A stretch of 64,000 bases of DNA from Cytobacillus oceanisediminis 2691 (GCF_000294775.2 NZ_CP015506.1:2827501-2891500); one strand, 5' to 3'. Positions 1 to 8,159 are shown, numbered from the stretch's first letter. The notes: generated by a model not told the origin, from the letters alone. Translations and numbers: made by a program.

Positions 1-1
1 A

Positions 2-514
2 GCACTTGGTCTTGTTCCTCCAATCATGCTATCTTTTACACCCGTTCCGATAACCTTGCAGACACTCGGTGTCCTTTTGGCCGGCGGTATTTTAGGCGCC
101 AGACTTGGCGGAATCAGCATGGCAGTGTTTTTACTCCTGGTTGCTGCAGGTGCACCATTATTATCAGGAGGCCGCGGCGGCATTGGTGTATTCTTCGGGC
201 CTAGTGCAGGGTATTTGATTTCCTATCCACTTACAGCATTTTTTATCGGGTATTTACTCTCACGCTTCAAAACGTTAAAATTAAAGAATATCCTGCTCAT
301 AAACCTGACTGTCGGCATATTCCTCATCTATCTTTTGGGAATTCCGGTACAGGCCTTTATGATGAATATTCCTTTGTCTGATGCGATTAAATTAAGCTTG
401 GTTTATATTCCGGGAGATGTGTTAAAAGCGACGCTCGCTTCTTTCCTGGTATTCCGGCTGCTTAAGCATCCGATTATAAATAAGCAATTTTCTAAATCTC
501 TGGAGACACTATAA
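2..514 (+). CDS. bioY: Biotin ECF transporter S component BioY (5' end missing)
   Basis: Substrate-binding S component of an energy-coupling-factor vitamin transporter, which captures biotin in the membrane and works with the EcfA/EcfT module encoded elsewhere. The visible 170 residues hold several hydrophobic helices and family stretches PVPITLQTLGV and GPSAGYLISYP. BioY proteins are usually about 190 residues, and the frame is open to the left edge (ALGLVPP precedes the first Met), so the true start is outside the window. The next two genes follow on the same strand. The same trio (transporter, acyl-CoA ligase, thiolase) occurs in Bacillus subtilis as yhfU-yhfT-yhfS, so cotranscription and BirA control from upstream are likely but not visible here. 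Confidence 0.9.
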   Translation, partial: ALGLVPPIMLSFTPVPITLQTLGVLLAGGILGARLGGISMAVFLLLVAAGAPLLSGGRGGIGVFFGPSAGYLISYPLTAFFIGYLLSRFKTLKLKNILLINLTVGIFLIYLLGIPVQAFMMNIPLSDAIKLSLVYIPGDVLKATLASFLVFRLLKHPIINKQFSKSLETL

Positions 515-548
515 GGTGTCTCCTTTTCCATAAGGAGAGGACAACCCG

Positions 549-2000
549 TTGACGAATATTACAGCAAATATTAAAAAACTCGCCGAAGAATCTCCAAATA
601 AAGCAGCAATCATCTCGAAAAGCCAAACTTTAAGCTATAAAGAATGGAGCTCTTATCTCTGCAAAACTGCTAACTGGCTTCACTCTTTATCTGTAACCAA
701 TAAAACTGCAGCAATCCTGCTGCCAAATGGAATTCCTTTTCTGCAATTATTCACAGGTGCCTCCATGGCTGGATGGACAGCTGTACCTTTCGACTTAAAA
801 TGGAAAGCCGAAGAACTTAAGCAGCGGATTGAAATATCCAACCCTTCTATCGTGATCACAGGTAAAGAATACTATGATCAGATTGCCAGCCTGCACCCTT
901 TCGTGCATATCTGGGAGGATGCCATGGAGGAAATCTGCGGTCAAAGCACTTCGTTTCACATCGATTCAGAAAGGAACCGCCCATTTTATATGGGATTTAC
1001 TTCAGGCACGACCGGCATCCCAAAAGCATTTATCCGCTCCCATAGATCCTGGGCAGCAAGCTTCAAGGTGAACCATCACGATTTTAAGATGAATGAGAAG
1101 GATCACGTCCTGATTCCCGGGGCACTTATCCACTCTCATTTTTTGTATGGCGCGGTAAGTACGCTTTGTACGGGCGGAACGGTTCATCTCCTCGAGAAAT
1201 TCAGTGCAGCCCAGGTTCTCTCATGTATCGAGGAGCAGCCCATCAGCACACTTTATACAGTTCCGACCATGGTTTCAGCTATTTTAAGAGAAAAAAGAAT
1301 CATAGAGAAGCCTATAAAAATCTTTTCCTCAGGTGCGAAATGGGATGAAACTTCGAAGCTGGAAATCAGCAAAATATTCCCCCAGCTCTCCATGATCGAA
1401 TTTTATGGAGCCAGTGAATTGAGCTATGTAACATTTCTTGCGGATGAGGATATAGCAGGATCAGTCGGAAAGCCCTGCCATGGTGTTGAAATCGAAATTA
1501 GAGGAACAGACGGCAGGAAACTCGCTCCTTATGAAATTGGCAAAATATTTGTCAGAAGCGAACTTATTTTCGATGGATACCTTTCAAATGAAACAATCCA
1601 TTCCATACAGGATCAGGATGGATGGGCCACCGTTGATGATATGGGCTATGTTGATGATAAAGGATATTTATACATCAGCGGACGTGAAAAGAACATGATA
1701 TTATATGGAGCTATTAATATCTTTCCTGAAGAAATTGAGAAAGTGATCAGTCTGCACCCGGATGTCGAGGAGGTTGCTGTGATAGGACTGGAAGATCAAT
1801 ATTGGGGGCAAATTGCAGCTGCAGTCATCAAAGGCAAAACAGATGCCCTTGAGTTAAAGCGCCTATGTAAAAAACATTTAGCCTCATATAAGGTTCCCCG
1901 CAGATGGATTTTCACTGAAGAAATGCCCTACACAGCCGGCGGAAAAATTGCCCGTGCCCAGCTGAAGGAATCTTTCGAAAGAAAGGTGATTAGCCATTAA
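549..2000 (+). CDS. AMP-forming acyl-CoA synthetase (YhfT-like)
   Basis: Member of the ANL adenylate-forming superfamily: it would activate a carboxylic acid as an acyl-AMP and pass it to CoA. Visible motifs are the phosphate loop GFTSGTTGIPKAF, the central YGASE element, the hinge region SGREKNMI and the C-terminal catalytic lysine in GGKIARAQ. At 483 residues it is full length for the shorter ligases. The TTG start is chosen because AAGGAGAGG lies just upstream. It sits 34 bases after bioY and overlaps the next gene by five bases if that gene begins at ATT 1996. Its place beside bioY suggests a pimelate or fatty acid feeding biotin synthesis, but that is inference; substrate cannot be read from sequence. 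Confidence 0.85.
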   Translation: MTNITANIKKLAEESPNKAAIISKSQTLSYKEWSSYLCKTANWLHSLSVTNKTAAILLPNGIPFLQLFTGASMAGWTAVPFDLKWKAEELKQRIEISNPSIVITGKEYYDQIASLHPFVHIWEDAMEEICGQSTSFHIDSERNRPFYMGFTSGTTGIPKAFIRSHRSWAASFKVNHHDFKMNEKDHVLIPGALIHSHFLYGAVSTLCTGGTVHLLEKFSAAQVLSCIEEQPISTLYTVPTMVSAILREKRIIEKPIKIFSSGAKWDETSKLEISKIFPQLSMIEFYGASELSYVTFLADEDIAGSVGKPCHGVEIEIRGTDGRKLAPYEIGKIFVRSELIFDGYLSNETIHSIQDQDGWATVDDMGYVDDKGYLYISGREKNMILYGAINIFPEEIEKVISLHPDVEEVAVIGLEDQYWGQIAAAVIKGKTDALELKRLCKKHLASYKVPRRWIFTEEMPYTAGGKIARAQLKESFERKVISH

Positions 2001-3087
2001 GAAAGCAGTGATTGTGCAGGCAAAAAGAACACCTATTGGAAAAGTAAATGGGATGCTTAAGGACTATGAGCCCCATGAACTTGCTGCCCCGCTTCTGAAT
2101 TATCTTGCTGAAGGAATGGAAGATAAAATTGATGATGTTATTTTGGGCAATGTCGTAGGACCTGGCGGGAATGTAGCCCGCTTGTCAGCATTAGAAGCAG
2201 GACTCCCTTTGTCTGTTCCGGGCTTAACCCTGGACAGGCAATGCAGTGCGGGTCTTGAAGCCATTCGATTGGCATGCTATTACATCCAGGGAGGTGCCGG
2301 GACTTGTTATATAGCGGGCGGTACCGAAAGTGCCAGCACCTCGCCCTTTTCCAAAAGGGCCCGCTTCTCCCCGGAAAAAATAGGAGACCCCGATATGGGT
2401 GCGGCAGCGGAAAATGTAGCCGAGAAATACAACATATCAAGGGAAAGTCAGGATACATATGCACAATTGAGCTATGAACGGAGCTGGGAAGCTTTCGAAA
2501 AGGGACTGCTGGCCGAAGAAATGATCCCAATTGGAAGACATCTGCATGATGAAGAGTTTTTTAGAAAAAGAAAAATGGAAACTCTTCTTAAACGTGCAAA
2601 GCCTATATTTAAAAAGGATGGCACTGTAACAGCAGCTAACAGCTGCGGAATCCATGATGGGGCAGCTGCTGTGCTGGTGATGGAGGAAGAAACAGCAATA
2701 AAAAACGGCTACAGGCCCATTCTGCGTTTTGCCGATAGTGCAGTAGCAGGTGTACATCCCAACTTTCCGGGATCTGCGCCTGTCCCAGCCATACAAGCTA
2801 TCCTTGAAAGAAATTATTTAACAATTGACGATATTGATTTAATCGAAATTAATGAAGCATTTGCATCAAAAATAGCAGCATGCGCCAATGAGCTTTCCAT
2901 TCCTTATGAAATACTGAATGTTAAAGGAGGTGCTCTAACAATCGGCCACCCTTATGGAGCTTCAGGAGCTGTGATGATTACAAAATTATTTTATGAAGTC
3001 CAAAGAAGACCTCCTTCCAAATATGTATTAGCTGCCATTGGAAGCGGAGGCGGCGTCGGTGCTGCCGTATTGTTTGAAGGGGTATGA
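1996..3087 (+). CDS. Thiolase-family protein lacking the C-terminal catalytic Cys (YhfS-like), probable ATT start
   Basis: Thiolase fold enzyme of 363 residues. The nucleophile Cys is present in DRQCSAGLEAI, the NEAFA loop is present, and the His loop GHPYGASGA is present. The C-terminal CxGGGxG motif, whose Cys acts as acid/base in classical thiolases, reads GSGGGVG, so that Cys is replaced. The frame is closed by TGA at 1987, leaving ATT 1996 and GTG 2008 as the only reasonable starts. AAAGGTGAT (1982-1990) is correctly spaced for ATT but about 18 bases from GTG, and ATT gives the usual KKAVIVQAKRTPIG beginning. Third gene of the bioY operon. Whether it cleaves or condenses acyl-CoA is unclear. 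Confidence 0.8.
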   Translation: MKKAVIVQAKRTPIGKVNGMLKDYEPHELAAPLLNYLAEGMEDKIDDVILGNVVGPGGNVARLSALEAGLPLSVPGLTLDRQCSAGLEAIRLACYYIQGGAGTCYIAGGTESASTSPFSKRARFSPEKIGDPDMGAAAENVAEKYNISRESQDTYAQLSYERSWEAFEKGLLAEEMIPIGRHLHDEEFFRKRKMETLLKRAKPIFKKDGTVTAANSCGIHDGAAAVLVMEEETAIKNGYRPILRFADSAVAGVHPNFPGSAPVPAIQAILERNYLTIDDIDLIEINEAFASKIAACANELSIPYEILNVKGGALTIGHPYGASGAVMITKLFYEVQRRPPSKYVLAAIGSGGGVGAAVLFEGV

Positions 3088-3103
3088 TAAAACTGTAAGC
3101 TTG

Positions 3104-3132
3104 CCTGGAGTAGTGTTATTCCAGGTTTTTTT
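3104..3132 (+). terminator. Rho-independent terminator after the bioY operon
   Basis: Six-base stem CCTGGA/TCCAGG with a ten-base loop followed by seven T residues, 16 bases past the thiolase stop codon. Confidence 0.75.
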
Positions 3133-3251
3133 GTATAATCACCGGAAATTGACACATTCGCACAAAGATAGCGACTGCTAGCATATTGATATTCGACATA
3201 TATCAACTGATATCATCATGATAAACGTTTATTTTCTCTATTAATGTAAAA

Positions 3252-3839
3252 TCATGCTGTTTCCTCAGCTGCCTTGATTATTACATAGGCGCCAAGAGAG
3301 GCACCAATGAATTCCAGCCATCCTCCTGCAGCCAGAAGCAGTCTTTTTTGGATACTCTCTTCATCTTCTATAAGAATTCCTATAGCGTCGAGGATGGCCG
3401 ATACGGAAATTAATGAGTAGCCCAGAGTCTCGAGATTGCTGAGTATATTATTTTCCGAGTTTGCAACTCCCGCAGCTTCCAAAGCTGCCCCCATCGATTG
3501 AATGGTACTGCCCAGTGAATTAAAGCCTGCCACAGAAACTAATGGATTTTGTATTTCGATATTGTTTGCGGCAGTGTTGATGGAATTGCCGCTTGCCTGG
3601 GTAAAGCTCCCGATAATTCCATATAGATTTGCAGCTTCTTCATTTCCTTCAGCTGCACTTATCCTTCCAAATCCCTGCAGGCTATTGCCAACCGCCTGGA
3701 CTCCGTTACCGTCCCGGATTAATTTTTTGTTCAAATTGTTTTCATCTGGCTTCATGGTTTCACCAATCGCAGAAATAAATGTGCCCGCAACCAAAAAATA
3801 AGCTCCGATTGTTAATAGCTCATCTCCTTCTAGATACAT
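3252..3839 (-). CDS. Repetitive protein of unknown function, copy 2 (DUF6944-like)
   Basis: A 195-residue protein with no signal peptide or enzyme motif. It is built from degenerate units around GNSLQGFG, GNSINTAAN, LGSTIQSMGAAL and similar, in which small residues, Asn-Ser and Gly recur about every 11-22 residues. That pattern suggests amphipathic helical hairpins. I believe this matches the Bacillus 'DUF6944 family repetitive protein' type, but that is from memory. It starts 12 bases after the related upstream gene with GAGGGG before its ATG, so the two form an operon. The C-terminus is more hydrophobic (GGWLEFIGASLGAYVIIK). Function unknown. Confidence 0.7.
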   Translation of the reverse strand: MYLEGDELLTIGAYFLVAGTFISAIGETMKPDENNLNKKLIRDGNGVQAVGNSLQGFGRISAAEGNEEAANLYGIIGSFTQASGNSINTAANNIEIQNPLVSVAGFNSLGSTIQSMGAALEAAGVANSENNILSNLETLGYSLISVSAILDAIGILIEDEESIQKRLLLAAGGWLEFIGASLGAYVIIKAAEETA

Positions 3840-3851
3840 GATTACCCCTCT

Positions 3852-4496
3852 CTAAAGAAGTTCTTCATTTAGCCACACAGAAGTTTTTGAGTCAGGTTCA
3901 TTGTTTTCTTCACTGCTATCAGAAGAAATCTCCTGATTTTCCTCCTGAAGCTGGCCGATTACTGATAAAACAGAGCCGACTGCCTGAATCCAGCTTCCAA
4001 CGGCTATAATGTTATTTGCGCTTTCTCCCGAATCTCCCCGCTCTTTTTCCCTGAGATTTATCGTGCCTCCATATGCCTGAAGGGAGTTGCCAATTGATTG
4101 AAGCAAGTTTCCATAAATATTAAAAAGCTGTCCGGCTGCAGTGGGATCTTCAAATTCATCTCCAAGTGCTGCGGCGCCGCCAAGAGCCTGAAGCCAATTC
4201 CCTGCGATTACTAATTTATCCTCATTGTCTTCCTTTAAATCCAAAGTTAATCCGGCAATGACTATACTATTTCCGATTGCCTGTATCTCATTACCGACCT
4301 TTTCAAGTGATGGCCCGCTTTGCCCATCCGCCTGAAGAGCGTTACCTGTTCCTTGGAGGCTGTTTCCCACGATATCAAGCCCATCAAAAAGTTTTTCCAT
4401 TTTTTTCGACTTTACGGGTATGGTTGAGACAGCTGAAATGATCGTTCCGATCGCAGCTAAAGTGGCTCCGACGATCTCTTTTAGTTGATTGTCCAT
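3852..4496 (-). CDS. Repetitive protein of unknown function, copy 1 (DUF6944-like)
   Basis: A 214-residue paralogue of the next gene. Repeats are clearer here: VGNSLQGTGNALQADGQ, VGNEIQAIGNSI, AGNWLQALGGAA, YGNLLQSIGNSLQAYG and VGSWIQAVGSVL, each with the core G-N/S-x-[LI]-Q-[AS]-x-G. A charged, acidic C-terminal tail rich in Glu, Ser and Asn follows. The ATG has AAGGAG at ideal spacing. The tandem arrangement shows gene duplication. No known domain is recognised. Repetition of Asn/Gln/Gly at fixed spacing suggests a self-assembling or sheet/helix stacking structure, which is speculation. Confidence 0.7.
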   Translation of the reverse strand: MDNQLKEIVGATLAAIGTIISAVSTIPVKSKKMEKLFDGLDIVGNSLQGTGNALQADGQSGPSLEKVGNEIQAIGNSIVIAGLTLDLKEDNEDKLVIAGNWLQALGGAAALGDEFEDPTAAGQLFNIYGNLLQSIGNSLQAYGGTINLREKERGDSGESANNIIAVGSWIQAVGSVLSVIGQLQEENQEISSDSSEENNEPDSKTSVWLNEELL

Positions 4497-4520
4497 AACA
4501 TACTCCTTAGCTGACGTATG

Positions 4521-4715
4521 TTAAATTATATTCAATTCAAAAATAAGGGGTACGGAGTTGCGGAAATGACAGGAAGCAGTGCCGGGGTCCAAGTAAGTAA
4601 ACTGGGATTTGATATCCAAGGAAACGTCGAGCCAAAGTGCTTCGTGCCGGCTCCTCCGTGTTTTATGCTTTAGCTCCTTCATGTTCTTTTCTTTCTTTAG
4701 AGGAAAATTATTCAT
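4521..4715 (-). other. Short open frame, possibly a conserved intergenic element rather than a gene
   Basis: A 64-codon frame lies between the repetitive protein genes and the GNAT gene. Its first ATG overlaps the end of the GNAT gene and the peptide (KHKTRRSRHEALWLDVS and onward, with SHFRNSVPL near the end) has no recognisable domain. The DNA is more GC-rich than its surroundings at about 4555-4660. Peptides of this appearance are, in my recollection, often predicted between genes of related bacilli, which would fit a repeated DNA element. Neither gene nor repeat is proven. Confidence 0.25.
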
Positions 4716-5269
4716 CTTAGAGTATTATCATTAATCCTTCCCATTGCGATGGTGCTGTAATAGTTGCCATCAGACAGCTGCTTATCCATTTTTAATATTC
4801 CTTCTATTTCAAAGCCATTTTGCTCATACAGCTTTATCGCTTTCTCGTTTGTTTCAAGAACATTTAAAGTAATCTTCTTAATATGATTAGAGTCCGCCCA
4901 TTGAATAGACTGTGCTAATAGGTTTTTTCCAATAGCAAAGCCCCAGAATTCCTTGAGAACACATACACCAAATTCAACTTTATGACCGCTTCTTTTCAGT
5001 TCGCTGCCTTCACATCTGGAGAAGCCGGCAATTTTTCCATTCACTTCAGCAACCAGGAATATATTCCGGCTACTCATGGAATCTTTATTAATTAACTCTT
5101 TAAAACCTGTTTCATCTATAAATGCTTCGCCTGCTTCCCGGTCCATATTCTCCGTTTCGCCATCAATCTGCACCCTTACTTTAGAAAGTTCCTTTGCATC
5201 TTCCTCGACAGCAGATCTAATAATGTAGTTCAGATTATTAACTATGTGTTCTTTTGATTTTATTATCAT
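4712..5269 (-). CDS. GNAT family N-acetyltransferase
   Basis: A 185-residue acyltransferase of the GNAT superfamily, expected to move an acetyl group from acetyl-CoA to an amine. The N-terminal strand YIIRSAVEEDAKELSKV, the acetyl-CoA pyrophosphate loop VLKEFWGFAIGKNLL and the C-terminal LNVLETNEKAIKLYEQNGF are clear. That layout is typical of RimI/RimL-like and YnaD-like proteins. An earlier in-frame GTG at 5287 lies within the Shine-Dalgarno region; AGAGAGGGA is correctly spaced for the ATG at 5269, which I use. Substrate unknown. Monocistronic by context, with a hypothetical gene upstream on the same strand. Confidence 0.85.
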   Translation of the reverse strand: MIIKSKEHIVNNLNYIIRSAVEEDAKELSKVRVQIDGETENMDREAGEAFIDETGFKELINKDSMSSRNIFLVAEVNGKIAGFSRCEGSELKRSGHKVEFGVCVLKEFWGFAIGKNLLAQSIQWADSNHIKKITLNVLETNEKAIKLYEQNGFEIEGILKMDKQLSDGNYYSTIAMGRINDNTLR

Positions 5270-5340
5270 AAAAGTTCCCTCTCTCACTTGATAAATAATT
5301 CTATCATGAACTTGAGTATGCTAAAATTAAACAATTCCAC

Positions 5341-5378
5341 AAAAAAGAGCCTATTCCTCCTCCATAAAGGAATGGCTC
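5341..5378 (-). terminator. Rho-independent terminator for the 139-residue gene
   Basis: On the minus strand the arms GAGCCATTCCT and its near complement ending GGCTC flank a short loop and are followed by six T residues, ten bases after the stop codon at 5389. Confidence 0.75.
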
Positions 5379-5388
5379 AAACAGACAT

Positions 5389-5808
5389 TTATTTGTTGAT
5401 AACAAGCAATGATTTTTCAAATACTTCAATCTTATCGATATCAAATTCATGAAGGTTAATACAGTCCTTGTATTCAGGTTCTTCCGATTCGTCACCAACC
5501 CAGCAGGTATACAGTTCACAATAATCCCCTGATGCAAGGTGCTGATCTAAAAAAGCACATAGCAATTTGAAAATTTGCTGCCCTTCTTCATGCCCTTTTG
5601 GATAGTCTTTTTTGTAGTATTTATTAAACCAAATGCTGCCGTGTTGAATAGAGGATACCTCGTAGATATATTTTGCTGACAGATGTTTATGTACCTCTGC
5701 CCTCATTTCTTCATCTGAGAAGAAATCACCTATTATGATCTCATCATCACTCTCAGAATCACTGACTGGCAGTAGAACATTACAGCCAAGATAATTAACG
5801 ATGCTCAT
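5389..5808 (-). CDS. Hypothetical protein, 139 aa
   Basis: Not recognised. The protein is soluble, acidic and rich in Asp/Glu (SDSESDDEIIIGDFFSDEEM near residue 17), with a Trp/Tyr/Cys-containing C-terminal half (CELYTCWVGDESEEPEY). It has no signal peptide or membrane segment. It is followed closely by its own terminator and preceded by a 40-base gap, so it is probably transcribed alone or with the VOC gene. The acidic character and small size resemble immunity or regulatory proteins, but nothing in the neighbourhood (no toxin gene) supports that. Confidence 0.6.
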   Translation of the reverse strand: MSIVNYLGCNVLLPVSDSESDDEIIIGDFFSDEEMRAEVHKHLSAKYIYEVSSIQHGSIWFNKYYKKDYPKGHEEGQQIFKLLCAFLDQHLASGDYCELYTCWVGDESEEPEYKDCINLHEFDIDKIEVFEKSLLVINK

Positions 5809-5851
5809 TTTCTAACTCCTATTATATGGAGTGGCTTCTATTTTTGCCGAA

Positions 5852-6277
5852 TCAATGCTCGCCTTCAGTATAAATTTGAAAATTCACTCCGAATTTGTCG
5901 ATAACGCTGCCATATGAAGGGCTGAAAAATGTTTCCTGAAGAGGCATCGTCACTTGCCCGCCCTGCTGCAGAGCTTCAAAGAATTTCTTCGATTTTTGAG
6001 AATCTGATGTAGAGAGGCAAATGGTCACCTGATTGCCTATTTGATGATTCTGGCCAGGGAATGTATCACTAAACATGATTTCATTCTCCCCAACCTTTAC
6101 CGTTGCATGCATAATGCGGTTCTTTGCTTCATCAGGAAGTGGGTATTCAGGGTTTTCCGGCCCTTCCTCAAATGTTTGCTTATACAGAACTTCCGCTTCT
6201 AGCGCTTCTCTGTAAAATTCAATCGCTTCATTCGCATTTCCGTCCATCACTAAATAAGGAATTACTTTAACTGTCAT
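5852..6277 (-). CDS. VOC family (PhnB/glyoxalase-fold) protein
   Basis: A 141-residue vicinal-oxygen-chelate fold protein of the PhnB/YjdN type often annotated as 3-demethylubiquinone methyltransferase-like, although these are not proven methyltransferases. Typical features are VIPYLVMDGNANEAIEFY at the N-terminus, the HATVKVGENEIMFSDTFP strand pair and the ending KFGVNFQIYTE. The ATG at 6277 has GGGGAG at good spacing; an upstream in-frame ATG at 6316 does not, and would add a Lys-rich leader without homology. Substrate unknown. Confidence 0.85.
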   Translation of the reverse strand: MTVKVIPYLVMDGNANEAIEFYREALEAEVLYKQTFEEGPENPEYPLPDEAKNRIMHATVKVGENEIMFSDTFPGQNHQIGNQVTICLSTSDSQKSKKFFEALQQGGQVTMPLQETFFSPSYGSVIDKFGVNFQIYTEGEH

Positions 6278-6471
6278 TCTAATCAGCTCCCCTAATTTTT
6301 TCATTTTTCTTAACATTTATTACAAATTTAATTTTACAACAAAGAACATACGTTCGCAACTATTATTTGAAAAAATAAATATAATCGGTCTATTTTTATC
6401 ACTAAGCCTATATTTTATAGGAAAGGTGCAATAACTTGTACCACATTCCATAGAAAAAAGGTGTGATGAGA

Positions 6472-6696
6472 ATGTTTACGGTGTATTATCTTGATGGGAG
6501 AAATGTTTTATTAAATCAGCTTCGCAAAAGTGTCCCAAATCAAGGGGAAGAGGTTAAAATTAAAGGACGCAAAGGCAAAGTGACCAGCGTAACGGCAGTC
6601 GCGGAAAGTAAAATTCATGTGCAAGTAGAGCTCGAAAGTGTAAATAAAGCAAAGCTTGCAGCAGAAGATGATAAAAAGAAAAAGAAAAAACGATGA
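6472..6696 (+). CDS. Small conserved hypothetical protein, 74 aa
   Basis: Short basic protein beginning MFTVYYLDGRNVLLNQL and ending with a run of lysines (DDKKKKKKR). The middle (GEEVKIKGRKGKVTSVTAV) looks like a small beta-barrel or KOW-like strand pattern, but I do not recognise a named family. GTG 6463, ATG 6466 and ATG 6472 are in frame; AAGGTG upstream is best spaced for ATG 6472. A strong terminator overlaps the stop codon, so it is transcribed alone. Confidence 0.65.
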   Translation: MFTVYYLDGRNVLLNQLRKSVPNQGEEVKIKGRKGKVTSVTAVAESKIHVQVELESVNKAKLAAEDDKKKKKKR

Positions 6697-6726
6697 GAAA
6701 AACCCGCACCATCTGCGGGTTTTTCT
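6695..6726. terminator. Bidirectional terminator between convergent genes
   Basis: Perfect 14-base inverted repeat (GAGAAAAACCCGCA and complement) with a four-base loop. The A-run on one side and T-run on the other let it serve both the small gene on the left and the amidase on the right. Confidence 0.9.
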
Positions 6727-6728
6727 CA

Positions 6729-7733
6729 TTAGTGCAATGTTCCTCTGATTTCCTGCATTTTTTTCCGAACTAGTGGATATAAATTATTCTTAGCGCTTGC
6801 AGTAGAATTACCGCCAAAAAATTCAGTGCCGGGACACGTTTTCACTGCATGTCCATGACTGCTATCCAGCACCCGTTCTCCGGAGTTAATATCCCACCAA
6901 TGATGATAGGTGATGCTGTCAATGGATGGCGCAAGGCCATATTTCAGCATCAGGAGAGCTGTGACTGTCACGATCGTTTCTTTTTGTTCAGCAGTCATAT
7001 GATTATCATCAAAATTCCCGAGATTTTCAATCGCTATCGCATCCGCTTCGATCTTGTGCATAGCTTCTTTATTCTGCAGTCCGAATGATCCTTCCGGCGC
7101 TATATCGAACGGCCTTCCCACAGCCACCTTTCCATCCGGGAAAGTGGTCAGCTGCTGGCTGATCATACTCCACTTCATCCCGGTTACATGATACTCCTCC
7201 ATACCCTTCATTAAAGCAAAATGATTTGAGCCATTGAACTGTTTGTAAGATGGCTGATAGGTATGATGCTGCTGAACTTTGGCCACTTTTCTCGTAAATT
7301 TCTGATTGAAAATCCAATCCCGGAATTCCTCTCTCGTCATGAGGACGAACTTTCCATCCATGGCTAATTTCTTAGGAAAAATTTTTAATTTTTGCCCTGC
7401 ATTCAAGCCGTCGGCAGATAGCCCATTAGCTTCTTTAATAATCGGCACGGCGGAATCGAATTTTCCCGCCAGCTTCCAGAGTGTATCCCCGCGTGCCACT
7501 TTGTACATGATTGGAACACGGAGCTTTTGTCCTATTAAAAGTCTGTCTGACTGCAAGCCGTTATATTGCTTTAAGTCCCCTGCTGTTGATCCATATTTTT
7601 TTGCAATCATTGTCAGGGTATCCCCCTGCTTTACCTCATAAATATTGCGGGGATTGTTTTCGGCGTGTACAGATGTCCAATTAAATTGCCAGATTAATGA
7701 AAGACTGATGACTAGAAAAATGCATTTTTTCAT
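6729..7733 (-). CDS. Secreted N-acetylmuramoyl-L-alanine amidase with two LysM domains
   Basis: Cell wall hydrolase of 334 residues. A signal peptide (MKKCIFLVISLSLIW, cleavage near VHA-EN) is followed by LysM 1 (YEVKQGDTLTMIAKKYG), LysM 2 (YKVARGDTLWKLAGKFD) and a C-terminal amidase_2/PGRP-like domain. That domain has zinc-ligand candidates in QQHHTYQPSY, the TYHHWWDINSG segment and CPGTEFFG. It should cut the lactyl-peptide bond of peptidoglycan. An upstream ATG at 7751 lacks the signal start and is in the Shine-Dalgarno region; GGAAAGGA is well placed for ATG 7733. Flanked by unrelated genes and ended by the shared terminator. Confidence 0.85.
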   Translation of the reverse strand: MKKCIFLVISLSLIWQFNWTSVHAENNPRNIYEVKQGDTLTMIAKKYGSTAGDLKQYNGLQSDRLLIGQKLRVPIMYKVARGDTLWKLAGKFDSAVPIIKEANGLSADGLNAGQKLKIFPKKLAMDGKFVLMTREEFRDWIFNQKFTRKVAKVQQHHTYQPSYKQFNGSNHFALMKGMEEYHVTGMKWSMISQQLTTFPDGKVAVGRPFDIAPEGSFGLQNKEAMHKIEADAIAIENLGNFDDNHMTAEQKETIVTVTALLMLKYGLAPSIDSITYHHWWDINSGERVLDSSHGHAVKTCPGTEFFGGNSTASAKNNLYPLVRKKMQEIRGTLH

Positions 7734-7874
7734 TCTCGGTGTCCTTTCCATTGGTTTTTATTATTTTTATATAACTAAAGGAATTTATCCTTACTTTTTG
7801 GCATGACTAAGAATTCTGCAGGGTATTTTCGATAGCAGGGAAAATTTAAAAAAAGAATGTAAGGTGTGGATTGC

Positions 7875-8159
7875 ATGAAAAATCAATACTTCTCAGAGGT
7901 TTGTGTGCCGATTCAGATTCCATATGGATTCAGGCAAGCAGAAAAAGAGCACTTAGATTTTACTTTCGACCGTGAAGACCGCTTTACTGATTTCCAGATT
8001 GAAAAAGATGGACAGGATTATGATGACAATGGGCAGTGGTATTTTTTCACTTCATTAGTTTGTGATTCACTCGATGAGCTTAAGCTTTCAAGACAAATAT
8101 TCAGGCCGCCCTATTTGAGAAATGAGGAATTTCCGCTAGTGGATACATGGAGAATGTAA
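7875..8159 (+). CDS. Hypothetical protein, 94 aa
   Basis: Unrecognised soluble protein, rich in Asp, Phe and aromatic residues (HLDFTFDREDRFTDFQIEK, DDNGQWYFFTSLV). AAGGTG at 7861 is eight bases before ATG 7875, a convincing start; the earlier in-frame GTG lies inside that signal. Its 3' end overlaps the next gene by 13 bases, implying translational coupling. No signal peptide or membrane segment. Confidence 0.5.
   Translation: MKNQYFSEVCVPIQIPYGFRQAEKEHLDFTFDREDRFTDFQIEKDGQDYDDNGQWYFFTSLVCDSLDELKLSRQIFRPPYLRNEEFPLVDTWRM

Noticed and set aside
2138..2796. Minus-strand ORFs opposite the thiolase-like gene
   Set aside because: Shadow frames of a conserved coding region; no ribosome sites or recognisable motifs.
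3502..3801. 99-codon plus-strand ORF opposite the repetitive protein gene
   Set aside because: Antisense shadow of a repetitive coding sequence; no ribosome site and no protein-like pattern.
5304..5537. 77-codon minus-strand ORF overlapping the hypothetical gene and its terminator
   Set aside because: It reads through a terminator hairpin in a shifted frame of the better-supported 139-codon gene.
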